DNA from: Paenibacillus sp. SZ31
GTDB lineage: Bacteria > Bacillota > Bacilli > Paenibacillales > Paenibacillaceae
Length of the DNA stretch: 64,000 nucleotides
Assembly (NCBI RefSeq): GCF_012912005.1
Contig: NZ_JABBEA010000001.1
Span: 248,001-312,000 of the forward strand
Direction of reading: 5' to 3'
In this document: positions 27,206 to 36,424 of the stretch, piece by piece
Numbering within the stretch: position 1 is the stretch's first letter
Layout of the letters: the number at the start of each line of letters is the position of its first letter
Notes under the pieces: model-generated
Databases searched by the model: none
The model's input: the letters and a program-made list of their open reading frames with translations, nothing else
Told to the model about the DNA's origin: nothing
Position numbers and translations under genes: made by a program

Positions 27206-27420
27206 TCAGTTGTTTACATTTCGGCTCGCATTAGAGGACAGCTTCTGCTCCCACTCCTCGCGAAGCATTCCCATACGAATTGAATCATAGTACTCCCCGC
27301 GAACGATACGACACTTCCGCATTCGCCCCTCCACCTGTAATCCGGCTTTTGCAGCCGAGCGCATCATTCGTTCATTGCCAGACCATGTGGTCAGTCCAAC
27401 CCGAACCCACTTCCATATTA
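27206..27420 (-). pseudogene. C-terminal relic of a RimJ/RimL-type acetyltransferase
   Basis: The minus strand reads, without a plausible start codon or ribosome site, WVRVGLTTWSGNERMMRSA, then AKAGLQVEGRMRKCRIVRGE and YYDSIRMGMLREEWEQKL, ending in TGA at 27206-27208. This is the typical last ~65 residues of a RimJ/RimL GNAT protein (NERAI.SYEKAGF.EG..R...G.Y.D...M...R.EW). The N-terminal two-thirds is missing: the frame runs into the 3' end of rpiA at 27418-27420. A deletion that fused the region to rpiA would explain it. Confidence 0.75.
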
Positions 27421-28089
27421 AGAACGATGAAGCTCTTCGATACTTCCGTCTGCATTGGCAAGAATGACTGTGCTAGCCATATCCACAAATAGTCCGTTAT
27501 CAACAACACCTGGTAACATGTTCAATTGAACATTCAGTTCTGCAGCATGATCAATCACTTCCATGTGGCAATCCGCAATCAGGTTTCCGTTGTCTGTCAG
27601 ATAACGCTGCTCTCCATCCATGCGCCACTGTGGTCGACACCCCAGTTTTTCGAGCGCCTGGTAGGTCCACTCTGAAGCAAATGGAACAACCTCAACTGGC
27701 AACGGGAATTCACCCAACTTTTGCACTGCTTTGCTGCCATCCGCTACAATAATCAGTTTGTCACTATTGGCCGCCACGATTTTTTCACGCAAAAGAGCCC
27801 CGCCGCCACCTTTAATCAGGTTAAATTCGGGATCTACTTCATCTGCGCCATCAATGGTCAGATCCAGACGTCCAATCTGGTCAAATGGAACGATGGGAAT
27901 ACCCCATTCCCGAGCAAGCTTGTCCGAAGCTTCCGAAGTGGCAACCGCTTGAATATTCAATCCATCGCGTACCCGCTCACCGATCCGGCAGATGGCATAA
28001 TAAGCTGTTGAACCTGTACCTAATCCAACCTTCATCCCATCTTCAACATATTCTGCCGCACGCTCCGCTGCTATCTGTTTAAGATTCAT
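27418..28089 (-). CDS. rpiA: ribose-5-phosphate isomerase A
   Basis: 223 residues. Interconverts ribose-5-phosphate and ribulose-5-phosphate in the pentose phosphate pathway, in the cytoplasm. Motifs are GLGTGSTAYYAI (phosphate loop), LTIDGADEVDP (catalytic Asp pair), IKGGGGALLREKI and VADGSK, all as in RpiA. Full length with an intact C-terminus despite the deletion scar immediately after the stop. GGGGG precedes the ATG. Confidence 0.97.
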   Translation of the reverse strand: MNLKQIAAERAAEYVEDGMKVGLGTGSTAYYAICRIGERVRDGLNIQAVATSEASDKLAREWGIPIVPFDQIGRLDLTIDGADEVDPEFNLIKGGGGALLREKIVAANSDKLIIVADGSKAVQKLGEFPLPVEVVPFASEWTYQALEKLGCRPQWRMDGEQRYLTDNGNLIADCHMEVIDHAAELNVQLNMLPGVVDNGLFVDMASTVILANADGSIEELHRS

Positions 28090-28424
28090 CTATAAACCCC
28101 CGCCTGCTCATAATTTGAGAAATGCATATGTAGTTATTATAGATAAAACCGCTTCCGATGTATATCCGTGCCTTATGTTGCATCTTTGATCTTATTTTTT
28201 CCAATGTTTAAGGATGTATTTTTGCCCACCATGTTATAGAATACAGAATGAAGCTAAAAAATGGGAAATTTTTAAATAAACAGTTCTAAATACCTATAAT
28301 TCATCAGATATGTCCATAAATACGTAAAATATTAAAAAAAATTTAACGATACTATTCAATTTAACGACATTTTATACGACATATTAATTATAGATGTGTT
28401 TTAATAATTAGACACCTATGGTTC

Positions 28425-28575
28425 ATACGGTACATAAGTCTCTACGAAAGCGACTAATAAACCAAGACCATGGTCGCATAAATTTCCTTTGGAGGGGATA
28501 ACGGAATGATCTAGTTCACTGTACCAAAGCAACCCTAAAGTTTCTTAATTCAAAGAAGATCAGGAGTGGAATTTA
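28425..28575 (+). promoter_or_regulatory. structured leader with minimal ORF before the chemoreceptor
   Basis: Within the 486-bp gap upstream of the chemoreceptor several complementary segments can be read: GGTACA (28429-28434) with TGTACC (28520-28525); GCGAC (28450-28454) with GTCGC (28473-28477); CTTTGG (28487-28492) with CCAAAG (28524-28529). The first and third share bases and exclude each other, which could form a switch. A strong ribosome site GGAGGGG (28491-28497) is followed by ATG ATC TAG (28506-28514), a two-codon ORF. It does not match any riboswitch consensus that I know. The upstream part of the gap (28090-28424) is AT-rich with no gene. Confidence 0.4.
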
Positions 28576-30342
28576 GTGAAATCATTAAGTTGGAAAAGCA
28601 TGTCGTTTTTCTCCAAAAACTTGTTACTCTCATTTACCAATATCATTATCATCGGGGTAGCACTGATTGCAAGCAGTTACTATTTTCAAAAAACAGTTCT
28701 TGTTGATCAGCTGCATGGACAGGTGGAACAAATTACCAAAAAATGGGCTGAAGATATCAATCCCACCGAAGTACAAGCTGCTATTGCGGAAGGCAGCTAT
28801 GATGGAGCAACACAAACAAAATTACGAGCGTATTTCGATGAAATGCAAGAATATTATCCTAACATTGCACAAGCCTACATCTTCGGTGTTGAACTTGGTG
28901 GCGATAACAAGAGGCTAACTTCCCTTGTAGCGATGCCGACCAATCTAAGAGAGGCTTTTCAAAGTGAGAACGTAAATATCGGTGACATGTATGAGCAGCC
29001 AGTCGTTGTAGCCAATGCGCTGAAAGAAATGCTCAATACGGATCGTCCAACCTTCACAACGTTCTATTCTGATGATTTCGGAACATGGACAACCATTGCA
29101 TATCCAATTAAAGACAGCAACGGAAAGATCTTCTCCTATTTTGCCATCGATGCAGATGCAACAGCCGTACCGGCAGGACTGAACTCCTTGCTTAAGAACG
29201 GAATTATCATCTTGGTGGCCTTCTTGCTATTATTCCTGATTATCCAATACCTTGTGGTTAAAAACACACTTTCCCCTATCCGTCACTTGATCAAAGGAAT
29301 TGATGACGTAAGTCGGGGTAATTTGAATGTCAACATTCCGACAGGCAAGGACGATCTGGGACTCGTTAACGAGAAGTTCAACACGATGGTTCGCAAAATC
29401 AACGATACTATCGTAAAAGTGCAAATCACATCGCAAGAAGTGAATCAATCTGCCAAAGAACTATATGAAGTTTCTGAACGTAACAGTGAAAATGCAGATT
29501 CTATCAATAACAATGTTACCCAAATCACGTCCAACATTCGTTCACAGGAACAGGCAACCCGGGATAGTGCACGTGCCATGTCCGAGATGGCTACTGTAAT
29601 CCAGACGATTGCCAGCAGCTCCGCAAGTGTAGCGGATGAAGCTTATGAGATGGAACGTCGTTCACAACAAGGTAACAGCGTTGTCCGTCAGGTATCTGAG
29701 CAGATGAATCTGATTACGGAATCGGTTAAGAATACAGCTTCTGCCATTGATGTTCTGGAGAGTCGTTCACAGGAAATCGGCGATATTCTTAATATTATCT
29801 CGGGAATCTCAAGCCAGACGAACTTGCTTGCCCTTAATGCATCCATTGAAGCAGCACGTGTCGGTGAAGAAGGAAGAGGATTTGCAGTTGTCGCAGGTGA
29901 AGTACGCAAACTTGCCGAACAGTCTGAACAAGCGACCAGCCAGGTGGGCGTATTGATCCAAGAGATTCAAGCTGGAATTAAACAAGCTGTACGTGCTATG
30001 GAACAAGGTACGTCAGAAGTAGATACAGGGCTCAGTGTAGCCGATCAAACAGGACAATTGTTCGAAGATATTTTAGAAGCAGCGAAAAAAGTGTCTAATC
30101 AGATTCAGGAAGTTTCAAGCGCGACAGAGGAAATCTCTGCAGGTACGGAGGAAATGACCGCTACAGCAGATGACTTGTCTTCAAGCGTAAGTAAGACAGC
30201 AAATAGCAGTGAACAAATCTCCTCATCTGTTGATGAGCAAAAAGCATCTTTGATTACACTGGTAGACTCCTCCACACGCCTTAATAACATGTCTGAGGAA
30301 CTCCAAGAACTGATCTCTCATTTTAATGTAAGCAAACAATAA
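28576..30342 (+). CDS. methyl-accepting chemotaxis protein
   Basis: 588 residues with a GTG start and AGGAGTGG 6 nt upstream. One membrane helix lies at ~13-33, then a ~180-residue extracytoplasmic dCache/4-helix-type sensor domain, a second helix at ~212-230 ([19 protein letters not shown]), a HAMP domain ([20 protein letters not shown]) and a long signalling coiled coil whose tip reads [20 protein letters not shown]. It should pass ligand signals to CheA/CheW. It lacks a C-terminal pentapeptide tether. The A-T-R NRPS gene follows 46 bp later with no convincing terminator between. Confidence 0.95.
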   Translation: MKSLSWKSMSFFSKNLLLSFTNIIIIGVALIASSYYFQKTVLVDQLHGQVEQITKKWAEDINPTEVQAAIAEGSYDGATQTKLRAYFDEMQEYYPNIAQAYIFGVELGGDNKRLTSLVAMPTNLREAFQSENVNIGDMYEQPVVVANALKEMLNTDRPTFTTFYSDDFGTWTTIAYPIKDSNGKIFSYFAIDADATAVPAGLNSLLKNGIIILVAFLLLFLIIQYLVVKNTLSPIRHLIKGIDDVSRGNLNVNIPTGKDDLGLVNEKFNTMVRKINDTIVKVQITSQEVNQSAKELYEVSERNSENADSINNNVTQITSNIRSQEQATRDSARAMSEMATVIQTIASSSASVADEAYEMERRSQQGNSVVRQVSEQMNLITESVKNTASAIDVLESRSQEIGDILNIISGISSQTNLLALNASIEAARVGEEGRGFAVVAGEVRKLAEQSEQATSQVGVLIQEIQAGIKQAVRAMEQGTSEVDTGLSVADQTGQLFEDILEAAKKVSNQIQEVSSATEEISAGTEEMTATADDLSSSVSKTANSSEQISSSVDEQKASLITLVDSSTRLNNMSEELQELISHFNVSKQ

Positions 30343-30388
30343 TTCAAATCCACAAACATTCGGTTTGAACCAAGGAGGAATAACTGAA

Positions 30389-33300
30389 GTGATTGAAAAC
30401 CAATCATCATCTTCCCATTCCATGGAATCTAGCTTGCCGGTTCTGCAGATTCCACTGGATTTTGGGCGACGTCAACAATCATTCTCTTATCAATCTGCTC
30501 AAATTACATTAAATGCTTCTCTGAGTCGTGATCTTAAACAGAAGTTTGGAGAACAGATGGTGTACCCGGTACTCCTCTCAGCTTATGCAGCCTTGTTATT
30601 CCGATTGTCAGCTGAACAGGAACTTGCCATAGGTGTACTAGCTCCCGATCAGGCAGCTTCCTATCTCTCATTACAGATTCAAGGCAAATTGACCTTTGGC
30701 GAACTATGTCATCAGGTTTCAGAGCAGCTCAAGATTGACTACACGCTGCAAACCGGTGGATATCCTGAAACGTTGTTTATGCTGAATAGCGTACAGTTGC
30801 CTCAAGCGCCTCAAATATTGAATTGGAACGTTCGAGATGATCAGAACATGCTCATTCTCGATCTGTTCTATGACAGTTCACTGTTGAAAGAGTCTACCGT
30901 GTTGAGATATGCAGAATACTATCAGACTCTTCTACTTGCCCTCTTGCGTGACGGTGAAAAAGCAATCGGTGCGGTGGATATTCTTTCCGCCTCTGATCGG
31001 TTGCTGTACCGTGAAATGAATGATACTTCCGTTCTCGAACCAGCGAATCAGACGGTTCACGGCTGGTTTGAAGCAACGGCGGCAGCATATCCGGATTCAC
31101 CGGCGATTACCTCGCCATCCGCACGTTATACGTACAGAGAATTGAATGAACGAGCTAATCAGGTTGCACGTGTTCTAATATCCAATGGATTGCAAAAAGG
31201 TGAATTCGTCAGTATCTTTATGGATCGAAGTCTGGAAACCATCATCTCCCTGCTCGGTATTCTAAAGGCAGGTGGTGCATATGTTCCGATCGACCCAGAG
31301 CATCCACAAGAACGTAACAGCTATATTGTGGAAGATACGGCGTCATCATTCGTTCTGACAACGGAGGCTTCTTATGACCAAGCTTCCAGCTTGTTCTCCA
31401 GTATAGCTACTGTCCGCCAGATTCTCGCTGTGGATGGTCGTCTAGCCGGATTTGCGGCAAGCAACCCCAATCTCGATATTCAACCAGATGATCTTGCCTA
31501 TATCATCTATACGTCAGGGTCAACAGGTAAGCCCAAAGGTGCGCTGATTGCCCATCGGGGTGTAACCAATCTTGGCAGTGTCGTTCAGCGTGATTGTGAC
31601 ATTCAACCAGGTGATGTATTAACCCAGTTTGCTACATACAGCTTCGATGCATCCGTGTGGGATACCATTGGCGCCTTGTTCTATGGAGCAGAATTATATC
31701 TGTTGTCTGCGGAAGAACGCGTATCTGTTGAAGAATTCGCAAGTGCAATTGAACGGACAGGAACAACCATCATTACAATACTGCCTACGATTTTCTTTAA
31801 TCAGCTCGCTTCCTACTTATCTGAAGAAGGTTTCCACAAGTTGGCCAAAGTCAGAATCATTACTGTAGCCGGAGAAGCTCTCTATGGTGAACAGGTTCGT
31901 GCCTTCCAGCGCAAATTCGGAAACCAGATTGATATTGTTAATGTGTACGGACCTACCGAATGTACAGTAGCCACAGCCACTCACCGCATCAGTGAGCAAG
32001 TTCCCGAACATGTAGTAAATATCCCTATCGGTAAACCGATTCATAACTACAAAGTATACATTGTGAATGAAGAACATCAGCTCTGTCCGGTAGGTGTACC
32101 TGGTGAGGTATATATTTCTACCCCTGCACTGGCCAAAGGTTATCTGAATCAGCCAGAACGAACAGAACAAGCATTCATTGAGAATCCGTTTGCGATAGGT
32201 GAGAAAATCTACAAGTCTGGCGATATTGCCAAATTGCTGGACACGGGGTTACTGGAATATGTCGGTCGCAGTGACTCACAGCTAAAAATTCGTGGTCACC
32301 GGATTGAGATCGGAGAAATTGAAGATCACTTTGCTCGCCTGGATCAGATCCAGAACGTTGCCGTCATTCCGAAGAAAGAATCCGACGGACAAAATATGCT
32401 GGTGGGTTACTTTACATCGAAAGATGGCAGTACCCTATCTGTTGCGGATATCAAGGCAGAATTGACAGAAAAACTGCCTTCTTATTTTGTACCAAAGTGG
32501 ATCTGTCAGCTGGATGAAATGCCGATTGCTCCGACTGGGAAAATCAATCGCAAAGCGATGGTATCCCTGCCTCATGTGGAACGACATGAAGATCGCCCTG
32601 ACCGGGTCATGCCTGAGACGGAAACGGAATCCATTATCCTGGACGCATGGAAAGAAATTCTTCAACACGATGACTTCGGTGTCGAAGACAGCTTCTTCAA
32701 TGTAGGTGGTGATTCTCTCCGGGTCATTCATGTACTGGTCATTCTGAAGCCGCATTATCCACAGCTGAAAATTGCCGACTTCTTTGCCGAGAAAACAGTC
32801 CGTGCTCTCGCTCGTCGCGTGGAAATACTATCTCAAAGTGCAGCAGAAGTTACGCATTCGGCAGTGACGGATGGCATGATTACTCAATTATCAGAACATC
32901 CTGTGGAACTGGCGTCCCAGTTGGGGTATCCGCTCATTCGTGAACCTGAGCATGTGTTACTGACCGGAGCAACTGGTTATCTGGGCTCTCATGTGCTGCA
33001 ACAGTTAATTCTGAATTCCAGTACACGAATCTACACGCTGGTTCGTCGACCATCCAATGGAATAACTGCAATGGAACGTTTGACTAAAGTGCTGGAAGGA
33101 TATTTCGGCAAACAACTGACTGATCAACTCGCGGCTCGCGTGGAGATTATTGAAGGGGATCTCGAACAACCTAATCTCGGTCTGTCGGCTGAACAAACGG
33201 CTTATGTCCAGGAACGAATTGACCGTGTCATCCACTGTGCTGCAGACGTACGTCATTTTGGGGATGCCGAGCAGTTCACCAAAACGAACGTGGCAGGAAC

Positions 33301-34096
33301 AGTCGCATTGTTGGATCTGATTCGCAGCAAACCAGGGGCTTCCTTCCACCATGTATCCACGATGGGTATTCCGGAAGATCTCGCACTCAGCGGACAATGG
33401 GAATCCTCACTGCAATATGATCGATTCCCGGCTGACTTGCATGTGGACAACCTGTATTCAGACAGCAAGCTTGAAGCCGAGAAAGTGCTCATGATTGCCG
33501 CCGAAGAAGGGGTACCTGTCAGCATCTATCGTGCAGGTAATCTCACGTGTCACTCTGAGACTGGACGCTTCCAGTCCAATATTGATAGCAACGCCTTCTA
33601 TCGTATGTTCAAAGCGATGTTGTTGCTCGGCAAGGCGCCTGCTGCTGATTGGATGGTTGATTTTACACCTATCGATTATGCAAGTGAAGCTATCGTTCAT
33701 CTGGCCTTGCGTCAGGATACAGCCGGTCGTGTATTCCACATCTGTAATCCGGAGCCAATCCGCTATGATGAGCTGATCCGTTCGGTGAATCGGGCTGGTT
33801 ATGAAGTCGAAACGCTACCTATCGCGGATTACACACGTTGGTTATTCGATGCCAGCATCATCAAGGAGCCTGAAGCTCTTCAGTTGGCTATTGCGCAGCT
33901 TGAAGGAGACGGAGCCAAGGATTCAGCTTATGTCTATGCCTGCCCTGTCACAACGGCTTATGTGGAACCTGCCGGAATCTCATGTGCGAAAACAGATGAT
34001 CGCTTCATCTCCGCCATGTTAGACTACGCCGTTCAGATTGGATATTTCCCGTCTGCAATCCGGCGCCATAACGGCACTTCTACAGCAATGGAGTAA
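30389..34096 (+). CDS. single-module NRPS: condensation remnant, adenylation, carrier, reductase (A-T-R)
   Basis: About 1235 residues; GTG start with AGGAGG 10 nt upstream. Residues ~15-210 resemble only the C-terminal lobe of a condensation domain and lack HHxxxDG, so no peptide bond formation is expected. Adenylation domain ~220-725: YTSGSTGKPKG, NVYGPTE, YKSGD, A10 Lys in PTGKINRK. Carrier domain: FFNVGGDSL (Ser ~776). Reductase ~855-1235: LLTGATGYLGS for NADPH, with Y-SDS-K at ~1023-1027. It should load one amino or aryl acid, tether it and release it as an aldehyde or alcohol. My reading of the specificity code is D-A-W-T-T-A-V-V-A-K, close to Phe-type codes. It probably shares the chemoreceptor transcript. 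No phosphopantetheinyl transferase is in the window. Confidence 0.92.
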   Translation: MIENQSSSSHSMESSLPVLQIPLDFGRRQQSFSYQSAQITLNASLSRDLKQKFGEQMVYPVLLSAYAALLFRLSAEQELAIGVLAPDQAASYLSLQIQGKLTFGELCHQVSEQLKIDYTLQTGGYPETLFMLNSVQLPQAPQILNWNVRDDQNMLILDLFYDSSLLKESTVLRYAEYYQTLLLALLRDGEKAIGAVDILSASDRLLYREMNDTSVLEPANQTVHGWFEATAAAYPDSPAITSPSARYTYRELNERANQVARVLISNGLQKGEFVSIFMDRSLETIISLLGILKAGGAYVPIDPEHPQERNSYIVEDTASSFVLTTEASYDQASSLFSSIATVRQILAVDGRLAGFAASNPNLDIQPDDLAYIIYTSGSTGKPKGALIAHRGVTNLGSVVQRDCDIQPGDVLTQFATYSFDASVWDTIGALFYGAELYLLSAEERVSVEEFASAIERTGTTIITILPTIFFNQLASYLSEEGFHKLAKVRIITVAGEALYGEQVRAFQRKFGNQIDIVNVYGPTECTVATATHRISEQVPEHVVNIPIGKPIHNYKVYIVNEEHQLCPVGVPGEVYISTPALAKGYLNQPERTEQAFIENPFAIGEKIYKSGDIAKLLDTGLLEYVGRSDSQLKIRGHRIEIGEIEDHFARLDQIQNVAVIPKKESDGQNMLVGYFTSKDGSTLSVADIKAELTEKLPSYFVPKWICQLDEMPIAPTGKINRKAMVSLPHVERHEDRPDRVMPETETESIILDAWKEILQHDDFGVEDSFFNVGGDSLRVIHVLVILKPHYPQLKIADFFAEKTVRALARRVEILSQSAAEVTHSAVTDGMITQLSEHPVELASQLGYPLIREPEHVLLTGATGYLGSHVLQQLILNSSTRIYTLVRRPSNGITAMERLTKVLEGYFGKQLTDQLAARVEIIEGDLEQPNLGLSAEQTAYVQERIDRVIHCAADVRHFGDAEQFTKTNVAGTVALLDLIRSKPGASFHHVSTMGIPEDLALSGQWESSLQYDRFPADLHVDNLYSDSKLEAEKVLMIAAEEGVPVSIYRAGNLTCHSETGRFQSNIDSNAFYRMFKAMLLLGKAPAADWMVDFTPIDYASEAIVHLALRQDTAGRVFHICNPEPIRYDELIRSVNRAGYEVETLPIADYTRWLFDASIIKEPEALQLAIAQLEGDGAKDSAYVYACPVTTAYVEPAGISCAKTDDRFISAMLDYAVQIGYFPSAIRRHNGTSTAME

Positions 34097-34133
34097 GTTC
34101 CGTGAAGTTCAACTTTAACGAATAGGAACACGC

Positions 34134-34178
34134 AGAAGCCACCTCATCGTCATTCACTGACGAGAAGGTGGCTTCTTT
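34134..34178 (+). terminator. terminator of the MCP-NRPS unit
   Basis: GAAGCCACCT and AGGTGGCTTC form a stem with an inner CGTC/GACG pairing, followed by TTTACTT. About 40 bp after the NRPS stop. Confidence 0.85.
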
Positions 34179-34221
34179 ACTTCGCATTTTCAGACATTTT
34201 TAACGTTTCTAGATCAATCTT

Positions 34222-34842
34222 TTACACCCAGCGGATTATTGCAATGATGGCGAGATGCGCTGGATAGAAATAACGCCACACCCAACGCGGCCCCTTCATG
34301 CGGAATCCTGCTTGGTAGTACTGAGCAATGGCAATGCCAGCGGTTGCCAGCACGCTATACATTTGCACAGAGCTGTTATGCAGCAGAAGATATAGTGCAT
34401 TTAACACGACATGTGCCACGACAAGCACAGGACCCTGGAAATAACGGAATAACAGGACCAATAATAACCCATATATCCCGTAATCCATCTGGCTAATTTC
34501 CATGAACCAACCTGCTCCAATGACGATTGGAATAGACAATAGACGGGATGGCAGCTTATCGATAACAAAAAGTACCAAAAGAGCCGACCACAGGGTCCAT
34601 ACTACATTCAAAGAGTAATGATTAAACGCCGCCATGAACGGCACTTGCGATATAACTGCAATCCAGAACAACCGCCATATGTATTTTTGTACGTCTCGTG
34701 TATGTTTATACCCGATATACACTGCAAAAGCATAGATTGGAAAAGCGATACGACCTATGATTCTCAGTTCTATAATATGCGGAAAAAAGACAGCCCCTAT
34801 ATGATCAATCAACATCGTGATCATGGCAATCCACTGCATCAT
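34222..34842 (-). CDS. TraX family membrane protein
   Basis: About 206 residues of hydrophobic helices (six or more). It begins MMQWIAMITMLIDHIGAVFF, then LRIIGRIAFPIYAFAVYIGY and a cluster of Arg/Trp near helix ends, all typical of the TraX/YhfC-like acetyltransferase-type membrane family. TraX acetylates pilin in F plasmids; chromosomal Firmicute homologues have no known role. The ATG at 34842 has GGGAGGGGAG just upstream, so the longer frame to 34890 is rejected. There are no conjugation genes nearby. Confidence 0.8.
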   Translation of the reverse strand: MMQWIAMITMLIDHIGAVFFPHIIELRIIGRIAFPIYAFAVYIGYKHTRDVQKYIWRLFWIAVISQVPFMAAFNHYSLNVVWTLWSALLVLFVIDKLPSRLLSIPIVIGAGWFMEISQMDYGIYGLLLVLLFRYFQGPVLVVAHVVLNALYLLLHNSSVQMYSVLATAGIAIAQYYQAGFRMKGPRWVWRYFYPAHLAIIAIIRWV

Positions 34843-34919
34843 GTTGCGACTCCCCTCCCTCTTTTCCGACGACACGATTCTGCCATTCATTTATATAATG
34901 CGTCTTTTTGAGCAACCTC

Positions 34920-35426
34920 TTATACATTAAGTTCATAATACATGAATTTGGTATCCTGTGCATATCCTTCGGATTCATATAAAGCTTGCGCTTGCTTGTT
35001 AGTTAATTCAGTAGAGAGCGATATACGAAGGACTCCACGCTCAAATGCCAATCGTTTGGCTGATTGCAACAGTTTCCTTGCAATGCCTTGCTGACGATAA
35101 TCCGGATGCACATACAGATCATTAAGCACCCAGATAGGCCCCATCGATACCGAGCTGAAGCTGGGATACAGTTGAACGAATCCGGTACAATTCAAGCCAT
35201 TCGAGAGTGCCTTATCGTTGCTTTCAGGTGTGTCATGATCACTTACCACATCTGTTTCTGCTACCAAAATTACTGATTCATCGCGTTCCATTCGTTCTTT
35301 AATATACTGACATGCTGCCTCAATGTCAGCATGTTGGTTGTAGAACATCCGGTATTCATTGAACAATCGTACCACTTCGTTAAGATCCGCAAGACCTGCA
35401 TGTCTGATTCGGTGCTGCACTATCAT
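34920..35426 (-). CDS. GNAT family N-acetyltransferase
   Basis: 168 residues. Acetyl-CoA motif A is LNDLYVHPDYRQQGIARKLL, and motif B is NKQAQALYESEGYAQDTKF. AAAGGAG precedes the ATG by 4 nt, which is short; the GTG two codons later is an alternative. This looks like the common GNAT subgroup acting on small amines or peptides; the substrate is unknown. Confidence 0.87.
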   Translation of the reverse strand: MIVQHRIRHAGLADLNEVVRLFNEYRMFYNQHADIEAACQYIKERMERDESVILVAETDVVSDHDTPESNDKALSNGLNCTGFVQLYPSFSSVSMGPIWVLNDLYVHPDYRQQGIARKLLQSAKRLAFERGVLRISLSTELTNKQAQALYESEGYAQDTKFMYYELNV

Positions 35427-35638
35427 TCAACTCCTTTGGGATAGAGACCAATCGTCTCATCGTTTGTGTGCCTTTCTATTGTAAAACAATCCCTTCCCTT
35501 TCCCCATTCATCATCTGCATCAAAGTTTGTAGTATCTTGGACATTGATTGGCTATTCGTTCATATGCTCTTCCAATTTGCATCTTGCTTATCGAGTCCAT
35601 GGAAATTATGTACAATTGTTATATTGACTTCGTATTGG

Positions 35639-35680
35639 CAAAAATAAAAAGGCGACCAAAGCATCTGCTGCTCCGTCGCC
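35639..35680 (-). terminator. terminator of fucU
   Basis: On the minus strand GGCGAC pairs with GTCGCC and is followed by TTTTTATTTTT. Confidence 0.85.
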
Positions 35681-35688
35681 GTAATTCT

Positions 35689-36168
35689 TCAGTTCGAGTT
35701 CGATCCAGCATTCTGCTGTTCCTGACCAGGATCAGCATCGGGGAAAATGACACCTTTCTTCAAAATCAGATTGGCATATTGCGCGCGCTCACCAGTTGCA
35801 ACAATCACATAGGCACGCGAAGCACGTTCATAAAAATCAAATCGCTCTTCATGTTCGAACGCATCCGTAATGCCTTCGTATTCTTCAATCAACCGGCGGT
35901 AGTCTTCCCATATGATCGGTATCACCTGATCCCCTTCCACAACCTGCATGACAGCAGCGGGACGCTCGGCATAGGTATCCAGTGGATATAATTGCAGGAT
36001 GGCTTCTAGCAGTTCGACGACTCCCAGTGCATCACAGCGTACCAGTCGCTCGGCATGACTGGCTGCCGGGAAATTGCCATCCGCCAGAACCAGCTCGTCA
36101 CCATGCCCCATTTCAGACATGATTTTGAGTAACTCCGGAGGAATTATTGCGGGAATATTTTTTAGCAT
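35689..36168 (-). CDS. fucU: L-fucose mutarotase (RbsD/FucU family)
   Basis: About 159 residues. Interconverts the alpha and beta anomers of fucose. The start MLKNIPAIIPPELLKIMSEM, then GHGDELVLADGNFPA (catalytic His/Asp region), LLEAILQLYPLD and the C-terminal YERASRAYVIVATGE are the FucU signature. The ATG at 36168 has AGGAGAG 6 nt upstream. The protein has a Gln/Asn-rich C-terminal tail of ~12 residues. No other fucose gene is in the window, so it acts as an isolated gene. RbsD-like activity on ribose is possible but less likely. Confidence 0.88.
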   Translation of the reverse strand: MLKNIPAIIPPELLKIMSEMGHGDELVLADGNFPAASHAERLVRCDALGVVELLEAILQLYPLDTYAERPAAVMQVVEGDQVIPIIWEDYRRLIEEYEGITDAFEHEERFDFYERASRAYVIVATGERAQYANLILKKGVIFPDADPGQEQQNAGSNSN

Positions 36169-36336
36169 GCACAGCTCTCCTTGGTCATCTCCAACATCGG
36201 TTAGAGCGAATTGGTTTTCTCCATTCTTTAAGCACTCTGGACATTGCTTCCATAGAAGCGGTTTCATTACTATTCTAACAGTATTTTTGGATCATTGCAC
36301 AGCGTACACGTTGGTTCGATATGAGAATATTTCATT

Positions 36337-36379
36337 TTGACAAAAATACTTGTTTACCATATAGTTGTTATAACAACTA
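36337..36379 (+). promoter_or_regulatory. sigma-A promoter with perfect MarR operator
   Basis: TTGACA (36337-36342), a 17-bp spacer and TATAGT (36360-36365) form a near-consensus promoter. TAGTTGTTATAACAACTA (36362-36379) is an exact 18-bp palindrome that overlaps the -10, as expected for repression by the MarR protein encoded 45 bp downstream. Confidence 0.8.
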
Positions 36380-36424
36380 ATTGATTGGAACATTTTATAA
36401 TAGAAAGCGAGGTCTCACAATCAC

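Noticed and set aside
28325..28352. Sigma-D-like promoter before the chemoreceptor (TAAA, 16 bp, then AACGATAC).
   Set aside because: Only 5 of 8 positions fit the -10 consensus and the spacing is 16 rather than 15. In this AT-rich region such matches are easy to find.
34222..34842. TraX-like protein as a sign of a conjugative element.
   Set aside because: No other conjugation, relaxase or integrase gene is nearby, and chromosomal TraX homologues are common in Firmicutes.
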